From: Palaemon carinicauda | Taxonomy: Eukaryota; Arthropoda; Malacostraca; Decapoda; Palaemonidae | DNA length: 64,000 nt | Direction: 5' to 3' | Assembly (NCBI RefSeq): GCF_036898095.1 | Contig: NC_090751.1 | Span: 44,278,032-44,342,031 of the forward strand | Notes under the pieces: model-generated | Databases searched by the model: none | The model's input: the letters and a program-made list of their open reading frames with translations, nothing else | What the model was told of the DNA's origin: nothing | Position numbers and translations under genes: made by a program | Shown here: positions 52,644 through 64,000 of the stretch, one piece after another | Numbering within the stretch: position 1 is the stretch's first letter | Layout: every line of letters starts with the position of its first letter

Positions 52644-53194
52644 CAACCATAATCTAATAGTAGCCCAAATTACCTTGCAGCTGACAATCCATCCGCTCTT
52701 GATATCATTTTCTCCAATTGAATATTTTTGTTATACTTGATTGAGTTATAGATTGCATAATTATTAGCTTGAAAAGTAACGTTCTTCTAGTAAACATTTT
52801 CATAAGATTTCTAACTTTTAGCCTAAGCTTATCATTTTCTTTCTTTCACGTTTTAATTTTCTTTATGAATGCTGTTAAGTATTATAGTAAGCGGTACTGT
52901 AGTTTGGAGGTAATGGCTTTTCATTTCGACTTTTAAAAACGGAAAATACTTTGTTAGTATAAAGATATAGTAGGATGAATTTGACGGACGTGATTTTTAT
53001 GAGCAATTTCTACTGCATAAGAAGGGTGGATTAATTCCATTTGAAAATCGTGTGCGATATTTTACAAGCTTAAATATAAATACACGTTTCTGAATTATCC
53101 ATAGAAATTACATGAGGTTCTATAGCATTAGAACATAAGCGGGTTACTTTTCATAGAAAAATGGAAAGAAAACGATGGAAATAACCCTAGAGGG
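52644..53194. other. Unassigned stretch
   Basis: No gene recognised until the LINE fragment begins. Confidence 0.6.
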
Positions 53195-53495
53195 AGAAAA
53201 AGATTAACATGGATAAAAGAGCAAACCAAAGTAGTATATATTCCAACTACTTATAAAAAAAAAGAAATGGACATGTACAGGACATGTGATGAGAATGGCA
53301 AATGATAGGTGGACATTAAGAATAACAGAAGGATTCCTCCGAGATTGCCAAGGAAGCAGGGGGAGGAAGAGGAAACGGTGGATTGACGAGCTAAGAAAGT
53401 TTGTGGATTTAGACTGGCGCAGACAGACCATTGACTCACACGAGTGGAAGGACATGTCTGAGGACTTTGTTCTCCAGTTGACTAGTTACGGGTGA

Positions 53496-53500
<5 letters not shown>
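53195..53500 (+). mobile_element. LINE RT C-terminus (family B-like)
   Basis: Broken frame to ~53285, then an open frame 53286-53495 with [53 protein letters not shown] and a terminal LQLTSYG before a stop. This is the arginine-rich RGR-x-x-x-RW-x-D-E-(L/I) region and C-terminal (F)VLQ(W)T-x-x-G found at the end of many non-LTR RTs. The stop is followed by GACGATATATA and a TA array. Confidence 0.8.

Positions 53501-53569
<69 letters not shown>
53500..53569. repeat. (TA)n microsatellite
   Basis: Directly follows the LINE stop codon region. Confidence 0.97.
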
Positions 53570-53573
<4 letters not shown>

Positions 53574-54239
53574 ATGTGTATATATGTATATATATACATA
53601 TATACCTACATACATACACACACACTGTGTGTGTGTGCTGCGAATGTAAAACCTCTTAAGGTTTAGAAATAGTTCATGCTAGCAGGACGAAGAAATTTTT
53701 AGTGATGTGTCAGTAAACGTGTCAATACAGAGCAAAGGGAAAAAGTTATTTTTCTACCAGTATTAAACATTTTAATCGTCTTGTATGAAAATTTTCCAAT
53801 TTTCTAATATTTGATTTTGAGAGAGTCTGTTGGGAGTGAAATGTCAACTATATAGGTTACGCAGACGCGAAAATATCCCTACTTTTTCGGCTTTCTCTGT
53901 GAGAGCGGGGGCAAATAATAATAAATTTCCTGTTTTCTTCATTATTCTAAGAATATGCAAAATAATAGCAAGTAAAAAGCAGAAAAGCCTCCAAAAGATT
54001 TTGGTGTTTTCTTATTTTTATTTGATTTTTTTTTTCCATATTGGAACATCCCCAGATATAGACCCACTATTTTTGTTTTGTTACATTTATTGTTATCGAT
54101 TAGAGAGAGAACAAAATATATGCCTGGCAACTTTTATGTCCCTGACCTACGCAGTCGATAGATTTTTGTGTGCATGATACTACAAATGTATTCCTGGTAG
54201 TAATATTTCATGTGATAGTACATATATGTAAATGAAATG
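53570..54239. other. Unassigned stretch with a 115-codon ORF
   Basis: Plus frame 53830-54177 (contains RRRENIPTFSAFSVRAGANN) has a hydrophobic middle. Not recognised and in T-rich DNA. Confidence 0.4.
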
Positions 54240-55850
54240 CCCTCTCATCTCCACAATCCTCTCCAGATATTCCTCTCCTATTTCCCAGCCCTGCAGAATT
54301 ATGCTCTGTTCACTTATCTATTTTCATCCATTCTTTCCACATGACCGAACCATCTCATAGTAACATCCTTCATCCTTTCACTTATGCTAACCATTTTACT
54401 AATGCGCATTTCCACCTTTCTCACTTTAAGAGTTATTCTTATATCACATACTCTTCACAAATGTCCGTCCTGGTAGGCTTCAAATTTTCTTATCTCCATA
54501 GTATTTAACATTCACACTTTACTATTATTAAGATAGGTTGGTCAACAATCCCTCCAAATATTGCCACTTTTGTCCTCCAATGCAACTAAATCTTTTGAAT
54601 TCGTTTCTTATCATCTCTGTCTTTCTTCTTTTTATCTTGAGCCCCACCTCCTGTCATATTTCATGCATTCTAGTAACCAAGCATTGCAAATCCTGAGGTG
54701 TTCTGCTAGTAAAGACAGCGTCATCAGCATACTCTAGGGTAGCTAATTTCCTATTACCAATCCAGTCCAATACTTTGCCACCATCTCCAATAGTTCTATG
54801 CATTAGAAAATCACGAGGAGAATAAACAACATAGGTGATAATACATTCCTTTGGAGTACTCCGCGGCTCACTGGAAATTCATATGATAGGACTTCACTAA
54901 CACTAACTTTACACTTGCTATGCTCATGAACAGACTTAATCGAAATTACTTATTCAAGAGGAACTCTATAATAATGCAGAAATCTCCACAAGCTTGGCCG
55001 GTGCACAATATCAAAGGCTTTTGCATAGTTGACAAATGCCATCAAAAGGGGATTTCTATATTTTACGCTTTGTTGTACATGTCTCAAAATGAAAATTTGG
55101 TCAATACAACTTCTACCCTTTCTAAATCATGCTTGCACATTTTTCAGCTTTTCATCAATCTTTTCTTTCTTTCCAGTCTCTATAGAATACGTATGCTGTA
55201 TATTTTCATGACAACTAACATAAGCGTAAAGCCTCTGTAATTATTGCAAGTAGTCAGGTGTCTCTCTCTCTCTTTTTTCTTCTTCATGCATCAGGTTTTG
55301 CTACTTAATGTCACATTCTAAAAATAATCTTGTAAGTATTGTAGGGGTCACTTCATTTTCAGCCAGTAACATCTCGGCAGTTATTCCACCATAACCAGTG
55401 GTTTTCCATCTCCTGAGTTTTTTTTAATGATAACTTCAACTTTTAACACACTGAATTCATTCATGGGCACATCAAGTTCTTCATCAGCTTCAGGATTATC
55501 AATCATATTATTCCCTTCATATCTCCTATTCATGATCTCATTGAAGTGTTCCATCCAACGTCGTCTTTCTTCATCTTTTGTTGTTATAAAAGACCCATCC
55601 CTCTTTTTAATAGGTATATGTCTCTTCTTTACTCCCGTAGAGATTTCATTAATAATTCCATGAGCAATTCTTACACCAATCTTCAGCACACATCCTGCTA
55701 ATTTCTTTTCATGCTTTTCATGTGACTGACTTCTTCTCTCATCTCCCCATAACCCGATATATTTACTCTTTATCATTACTGCCATGACTATTACGTGACA
55801 CGCTCCTTTTCTCATCTTCCCATTATCTGATATACGGTATTTACTCCAAG
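54240..55850 (-). mobile_element. LINE RT, inverted copy (family A), dead
   Basis: On the minus strand an open 144-codon frame (55381-55815) covers the linker upstream of the RT: GVRIAHGIINEISTGVKKRH, TTKDEERRRWMEHFNEIMNR, DVPMNEFSVLKVEVI. After stops, RT pieces continue. The catalytic box is intact as EYADDAVFTSRT (YADD at 54720-54731), then PQDLQCLVTRMHEI, GLKIKRRKTEM and a late SERMKDVTMRWFGHVERMDE. It shows the family A sequence without the nested retroposon. Several stops and frameshifts make it inactive. A short CT array interrupts near 55261-55275. Confidence 0.87.
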
Positions 55851-57222
55851 ATATGTCTCATTTAACTTTTTCCAACCTCCCACCATCCCTAGTTCATTAG
55901 ACTATCTTCCTGGTTTCCATTTACATGGATTACTTTACTCCTGCTGATAATTATACTGAACATCCAACTCTTGCAAAGGCTTATGCTTTATTTACCTATT
56001 TCAACAGTGTACTTTCACTGTCCTAATTAGCTGACTTTCATCTGGAACGCAAATGTGGTATTAATTACTGTGGTATTCCTATCACACTGAGAACTGTCTT
56101 TTATCATTAAATTTATATGGCTTAAGGTATAAAACTGGCGATAATTTTTAGCGTCAATGTTATCATGGGGTCTCTTCAACTTGCATTTGAAGTATTTGTC
56201 TAAACTTTTGGGGTTAATGATCAGAAACGTAATTGTATTTAGTTGAAATTCTTAAATACTTGTGTCGTCTTAAATATTTATTTTAGTGCGTTGACTTTAG
56301 ACATCCTATGGAATACAAATTAATGTATGTGAAGGTAGAAATCCATTATCGTTGCTATATGCTGTTAATGAAAACTGTAGACGAAAAACTAAGCTTCTTT
56401 TTCATAATATACGGACTTGCATCAACTAGATAACATGCCAGTGAAATGTACTTTATATAATTCCAAAGGCTAAGTATTGTTGTTTCCCATAATGACAGAA
56501 AATTGTATATATGTATTACCGTACTATTGGGGAATATATTTTATGGTAAAACAAAAGATTCTTGATTTTGGCCAGATTACACACGTTATTTTTATTTTAT
56601 ATTTTCTGTTTTTTTTTTTTACTTTTAGAACATATTTCTATAAATTGCAACTATTCATCTTTACAATAATACCATAAGGGCTGAAATAGCATATGAATTA
56701 ACATACATAGACTAATTAAAAGAAGTAAATCGATAAATGATTTTTCGATTTAGAATAAAATATTGTTTGATAGTAGCTTACATAAATACAATTAAACTAT
56801 ATATGATTGAAAATACAGTTAGCGTAATTTTATTTGATGGAAAAAAATATAATTATTTATTCTTTATTCATTATTTTGGTGATTACTTTTTTATTGTAGC
56901 ATATAGATATATTTGTTTATACTTAATTTCAACTTATCTTTAAATCTTTAATTGTGTAATTTTCCTGATTTGAACGTGGATAGAAATTACTTTTCATCAT
57001 TGCAATAAAATTATAACCAGTTGTTATAAATTATGATTAATTTCAATGACCATTTAAATGTAAATCCTACGAAGCATAATGAGGTCAACAGAAAGAGGAT
57101 TTTACGGTAGAAAAAATAGGGAGGCGATTTGTATGTTATAACTGTATTTTGTTTATAATTTGCTTAAAATTTTCACAATAGAATCCGTATGCCACAGGAA
57201 AATTTTCAACTTTTCATAAAGC
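55851..57222. other. Unassigned A+T-rich stretch
   Basis: About 1.4 kb, array-free, with no gene recognised. Two 66-68-codon frames near 56477 and 56737 are hydrophobic products of T-rich DNA. Confidence 0.6.

Positions 57223-58201
<979 letters not shown>

Positions 58202-58264
<63 letters not shown>
58202..58264. repeat. (GA)n microsatellite
   Basis: Perfect. Confidence 0.98.
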
Positions 58265-58267
<3 letters not shown>

Positions 58268-59759
58268 ACCTGTTGTTGGTGTTAAGTTATAAAGAGTTAA
58301 ACGAGATTAACTTTAAACGGTCTTTAATTGAATATCACAACACTGCGGTGTAGGAACGTTACCTCGATATCGTTTTATAACCATTTATAAATCATTTCTT
58401 TCCTCGTAAATTGTTGTACTATATAGCGGGTGAGGGGAAGTCTACTTGGTGACAAATCATCAAATGTTGAAAGATATCCACCACATGTTATACATCGAGA
58501 GGGTTACTCATTGTTTATGTTTACCAGGTGTCATCAAGATAAATTCATCCATTTTAAGAGATAGTGGTTATCACCAAACCACATGTAGACATTTTGATCT
58601 TTGCGCTTTTACATTAAACTGTGGTCGACAATTACACATTATGTTATTTTCAATGGATGGGATTCTGGCCCAGACATTTACTGAGCGCTGAATTCTACGG
58701 AAATAATATGCTTCATAATTGGCAATGGGGTTTCCTTTTCGACAGTGAATCAGTTAATCATTCATATCAATTAAACGTTAATCATCGGGAGTTGGCCGGC
58801 CAGAGTGTGTTCATTAAGTTTCAATATAATTTCCTATATATTCATGAAGTTATGTACATGGTAGATGTTCTGACGGAAAGACACTTGGTAATTTGTATGA
58901 TTTAGAGTGAAATGCTGTGATATTTTTGTGAATCTGTATTAGATCAAGTCAGATGTCCCCAATTGTAAGTAATGTGGGTATTATGCCCCTTCCCTCTTTT
59001 TTTTTTTCTCTTGTTCCACTTGGGCTTCATAACTTGACTAATGCATGGCAGGAATATTCATGCATCCATGAAACGATAGTGGGGAAAGCGTATGATACAA
59101 CAGATAAAAGTGCAATTTTATAGATATCGATTAGTTCGCTTAAAGTGGTTTTATGGTGCACTAAAGCTTGGTAAGACCATAAGAAGAGTGACTGGTTTGG
59201 TTGAAAAAGTTTTATAGAAGTGTGCATTAAGCACCAGTTGCTATATGGATGGAATAGCAAGACAGTTAGAAAAACAAATAGCAGTAGGCTCATTTGCATG
59301 GATGTAAGAAAGCAGATATACTAAATTCATCAAAGTAAGTGGAATCCGGGAAAAATAATGTCATTATGGTTGCTCGTCCTTAGGAAACGGCAGATTTATC
59401 GAAACCTTATAGAAAGAAATATAACCAAAATATGTTCAGACTAAATGCTTTATTTTAGAAAGGAACATCGAATGAAAATCAAATAAAAGATTAAAGTTTT
59501 TGCAAGCGACGGTGTGAATGTGTACAAGAAAACTGTTTGACTTACGCATTTGTTTGTTTGTGTGAGGAAATTTGCTGTTAATGATCAATAGAATCACAAG
59601 CTACTATTCTATGTATTTTGGATTTGTACGAAAGGAATTGAATTATTAATTTGACTACCAAATGTAATGTCAATGAATATTTAGATATATGGTCTTTGGA
59701 CAGATTTTGCAAATCAATGAGTTACACTACTCTTCTCTGTGTTTATATATACTCCTATA

Positions 59760-59767
<8 letters not shown>
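58265..59767. other. Unassigned stretch with overlapping modest ORFs
   Basis: Plus frames 58446-58691 (81 codons) and 58621-58905 (94 codons, contains NHRELAGQSVFIKFQYNFLY) overlap, and a 90-codon minus frame lies at 59027-59299. None is recognised. The segment 58700-58810 has several TTAAT(C)/ATTAA motifs. Confidence 0.4.
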
Positions 59768-59831
<64 letters not shown>

Positions 59832-59853
59832 TATATATATATTATATATATAT
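59768..59853. repeat. (TA)n microsatellite, interrupted
   Basis: TA with TAAATA and ATTATA slips near the right end. Confidence 0.96.
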
Positions 59854-60699
59854 ATCTTGTTTTAATTGATCTTTGGATGCATTAAATGATGAATTTGAGA
59901 GCAGGTAATTGTATGTTTCTATCATGGGCAAGTCTTGTTTGGTTTTAATAAGCCTAAACAATTTAGATCAGTAAATCAAAGTAGGGCAGTTCAAGTTTCA
60001 TTGCCTAGAGCTTAGATTATGAATCTCACTGTATATAACCTTTCATGTTAAGGCTTTCGTCCTTTACGGTACATAGTTCATCACGCTCATTTCTGCTATT
60101 AGGCATAGTTTGGATACGGTGCATTAACATTGGTAGGTTAGATAGAATATATAAAGCTTTATTCGTATGTTGTATATATTATGTACTTCTATATTTCCCC
60201 AGAAAAATTGCCCTCATTATGTGTTCTTTTCACTTTTATCTTCTGTATTTTTTGTGCTCCGTGTTGTCTCTACTCTCAATATCTCCACATAGCATTTTTC
60301 GTAAGACCTCCCCACTGGTTAAATGAGTTCGTGTTTAGTTAGATTTTATTTAAAATTAAGATTTTTTCCTTCGCTCTGAAGTGAGCTCGTTTATTTGGAG
60401 GCTGATGTGGGTGGGGGTGGGGTGGTGGTCACAAGGGGGATCAAGAAAAAGAAGAGGTTAGGACAGAAATTTGTTGAGGGTGAGGAGGTTAGTTTGAGTG
60501 GAAAACTTAGGAAGGCTGTTAATGAAGATGGATTTCAACCTGACATGGCCCAGAAGTTATAGTCCACTTTCCTTCTGTTTTTCTTTTGTCTTCCTGGTCA
60601 AATTTGGAATTGGGTTTCCTTCATTAGATTTTATTAATGCCATCTTCTGTGTTCGTGTACTCTCTCTCTTTTGGAAACCTCCATTGCAGGGTACAAAAA

Positions 60700-60701
<2 letters not shown>
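59854..60701. other. Unassigned stretch
   Basis: A G-rich patch (GTGGGGGTGGGGTGGTGG, about 60409-60427) is the only notable motif. The 171-codon ORF that begins here at 60498 depends on two CT arrays and is not a gene. Confidence 0.6.

Positions 60702-60774
<73 letters not shown>
60702..60774. repeat. (TC)n microsatellite
   Basis: Perfect. Confidence 0.98.
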
Positions 60775-60776
<2 letters not shown>

Positions 60777-60894
60777 AGCAAATCCTATTCTTTAATAATC
60801 TTCCCAGCCATCAGATTAAATATCTCATTCTTTTTATTGTTTATTCAGTTTCTTCATTATATTATCTCTTTTGAATTTAGTTTATCCTTTCAAC

Positions 60895-60897
<3 letters not shown>

Positions 60898-60970
<73 letters not shown>
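60898..60970. repeat. (CT)n microsatellite
   Basis: Perfect, 73 bp, the same length as the array 123 bp to its left. The flanks of the two do not match. Confidence 0.98.
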
Positions 60971-60972
<2 letters not shown>

Positions 60973-62455
60973 AGGTTTCAGAACGTAACGGGCATATGAT
61001 GTACTGTGTATAATATTTATTCAGGATATGCAAAACGGTAGGTGTATATTGAATATTTAAAAGTTTGCTACACCATTTCATGCAAAAATAAGGCTTAAAG
61101 GTACGGAACCAAAATGTTAATACAATGAGCGGTCTAACATTTTTCTAAACATAGTAGGTGGTATTTATAACACCTTTAACGAAGATTAGATAAAAGGAAC
61201 CTTTCAAATCCAAGTTTGTAAGATGGCATTAGGGACCCGTATAGGTAGCAAACAGAAAGGCTGGAGCACAGTTAAATAAAATACCAAAGTGATTAAGATT
61301 TTTTTTTTTTAAAGGCGAATACATAATCGACTGGTTATTCTTCACTTCTCAACACCAAGTCGTTCTTGGTATTTTGGTAACATAATTTAGCTTTCGTCTC
61401 TAATGAGGATTCAGACGATGCTTTAGGGTTTGGGAATTTGACAGTTTCTGAGTGCTCACCGGGAGATAATATTCATATGTTACCCTCATTAACAGTTTTA
61501 TTTTCCCATTTCAACATTTTATTTAACCATGTTTAAAAATAATTATTATCTGTGGTTTAGTCTGCCATTCCGCCAATCTTATCTTCCTGAATAATGGCCT
61601 TTTTTCTTTAAAGTAAGTTGGAGCATGTCCCTTAATATGGACAACAATTGTTTTAGAAGGTATTTTACCGAAGTTATTATGTATGACAGTTTCCTTTCAT
61701 TTATAAGAGCAAGCTTTGACGAGACATCAATATTTAAACTGGTCATGCAAGTCCCTCTTTTTTCTTACCACGTGCAAACACTATATCATTTTCATAACAT
61801 TAAAACCGTTGACATATATCCAGATATATCAGAGCTTTGTATTTTCCCATTTCAGAAATACCAATTTCAAATGCTCATAAATTTTCTATCGATCCGGAAA
61901 TCGATTAAAGAAGAAAGTTAGGAGAACGCATCGGTGGTTGTTTGGGGTTGTATTGTGTGGCTTGGCGTTTTCCCCATCTATATTTTTGTGGTCCCCTATT
62001 TTCCTCTCTTTGTTTGATTCCCTCCAGTTCCATACGAAGGGGTCTGGTCCCAACATAGAGGGCTCTTGAAAGACTATATTTATTTGGTGTATTTTTTTTT
62101 TAATAATGAATATGATGGTGATATGCTCAAAATAAAAATAATGATAATCATAGAGACACTTAATCTGTATTAATATCATGATTATTATTATTATTACACT
62201 GTCATCAAATCACGATTTTTCGTTAAAGACAATCTCTGGCCTTTCCTAATGTTGCTATTATTGTTCACTGTTAACGATTAGATGTAGGTGTTTGAAACGG
62301 CTAGAACTTGAGAGGTTTTCTGTTAGGGAGGTGACCCATTTTTCTGATTAATGATTTTTAGGGAACTAAATTGCTGAAATAATAGCATCAACGATAGCTC
62401 ATTATTGTTATCATTATTATCAATGGTAGCAGTGATAATAAATTTGTAAGTATTA
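60971..62455. other. Unassigned stretch, 1.5 kb
   Basis: Array-free. A 98-codon plus frame (61625-61921, contains IRASFDETSIFKLVMQVPLF) and a 97-codon minus frame (61886-62179) are unrecognised. Confidence 0.45.
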
Positions 62456-62570
62456 ATTTTTTCTCATTTATTTATTTCCTTATTTCCTTTCCTCATAGGG
62501 CTATTTTTCCTTGATGGAGCCCTTGGGCTTATGGTATCTTGCTTTCCTAACTAGTTTTGGAGCTTGGCTA

Positions 62571-62624
<54 letters not shown>
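62456..62624 (+). mobile_element. (TAA)-tailed retroposon, 3' end only
   Basis: TTTCCTTTCCTCATAGGGCT, GAGCCCTTGGGCTTATGGTA and TTTTGGAGCTTGGCTAG, then a (TAA)n tail (62572-62624). About 115 bp of body, sense orientation. Confidence 0.8.
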
Positions 62625-62681
62625 GAATATTTAGTTGTTGGAGGAGCATATATCCTAAATTGCTTCTTTTATATCCTTGAG

Positions 62682-62883
<202 letters not shown>

Positions 62884-62885
62884 TT

Positions 62886-63325
62886 ATTTATTTATTTATA
62901 ATCATCATCATCTCCTACCTCTATTGAAGCAAAGAGCCTGGTAGATTTCACCAGTCGTCTCTATCTTGAGTTTTTAATTCCGTACTTCTCCATTCCTCAT
63001 CTCCCACTTCACGTTCCATAATTCTCAGCCTTGTAGGTCTGGGTCTTCCAACTCTTCTAGTGCCTTGTGCAGCCCAATTAAATATTTAGTGAATTAATCT
63101 CTCGTGGGGAGTGAAAAGAGCATGCCCAAACTATTTCCATCTACCCCTCACCATGATCTCATCCACATATGGCACTAGAGTAATCTCTCTTATAGTTTCA
63201 TTTCTAATCCTGTCCTGTCATTTAATTCCCAATATTCTCCTAAGGGCTTTGGTCTCGAATCTACTAAATCTGTTGGAGGTTGTTTCATTCTCATACCATA
63301 CAGTGGCACAGTTCTCACTAAACTG

Positions 63326-63327
<2 letters not shown>
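62886..63327 (-). mobile_element. LINE 3' end (family A), antisense
   Basis: On the minus strand, broken frames read VWYENETTSNRFSRFETKAL, RRILGIK, QDRIRNETIREITLVP, KWFGHALFTPHERLIH and AAQGTRRVGRPRPTRL. The order matches the C-terminal region of the LINE at 46541-49838 (RLRWFGHALRTHRERLVH, GPHKV/APQGT). The 3' end passes through ATGATGATGAT into (TAAA)n and (TA)n. Frames are broken, so it is dead. Confidence 0.82.

Positions 63328-64000
<673 letters not shown>

Noticed and set aside
60498..60700. N-terminal 68 residues before the CT array as a signal-anchored protein
   Set aside because: The frame depends on T-rich DNA and has no stop-bounded extension apart from the array; no family resemblance.

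Overview
The window is non-coding, repeat-saturated animal DNA, most probably from a decapod crustacean (shrimp, prawn or crab group). That call rests on four things: very dense and long (TA)n, (GA/CT)n and (TAA)n microsatellites (about a tenth of the window by my tally), an A+T-rich background, degraded non-LTR retrotransposons of the endonuclease/reverse-transcriptase type, and short retroposons with (TAA)n tails that look like those I remember from decapod genomic sequence. The species cannot be fixed from sequence alone. I found no rRNA gene, CRISPR array, operon or prokaryotic feature, and no complete host protein-coding gene. Nearly all long open frames are translations of microsatellites ([18 protein letters not shown]).

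Layout. 1-5.85 kb: microsatellites, a LINE 3' fragment on the minus strand (994-1455), a small RT remnant (2294-2530) and a dispersed repeat carrying AGGTCA half-sites (3010-3372). 5.85-16.9 kb: one ~5.1-5.4 kb segment present twice, 5852-11000 and 11501-16896. The two copies are separated only by a 500-N gap (11001-11500) and their ends coincide with the gap edges. This looks like two overlapping contigs or haplotypes placed side by side rather than a true tandem duplication. Each copy holds a dead LINE 3' end, a LINE-tail repeat, a 214-bp foldback MITE-like element, GA arrays, a 5'-truncated (TAA)-tailed retroposon and an unassigned ORF-bearing stretch. 17-20.4 kb: a 311-bp palindrome made of two head-to-head tRNA-like modules (17185-17495), then huge TA/GA arrays. 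20.8-21.4 kb: the best candidate for a real host exon, a short type II membrane-protein-like frame ending at a splice-donor-like site. 21.4-24.2 kb: a near full-length (TAA)-tailed retroposon (antisense), a second dispersed repeat (23275-23525) and (ATT)n arrays. 24-44.6 kb: mostly unassigned DNA with scattered arrays, a duplicated TA-array unit (28980-29456), a 1.2-kb inverted-repeat structure (35621-36829), a triplicated ~208-bp unit that carries its GA array along (37021-37520), and three array-poor blocks rich in homeodomain/POU/CRE-like motifs that may be regulatory. 44.8-50.2 kb: a LINE on the minus strand (44855-45790), then the most complete LINE of the window on the plus strand (46541-49838), interrupted by a TA array inside its endonuclease and by a nested retroposon between endonuclease and RT. 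A 290-bp palindrome follows. 50.2-64 kb: unassigned DNA with a few modest ORFs, a LINE C-terminus (53195-53500), an inverted LINE (54240-55850), more arrays and a LINE 3' end (62886-63327).

The parts do not form a pathway. The recurring theme is how retroposons and microsatellites interact. LINE 3' ends run through GATGATGA directly into (TA)n arrays at about ten places, and the small retroposon ends in (TAA)n at every 3' end seen. Retroposon tails therefore appear to be the seed of much of the microsatellite load here.
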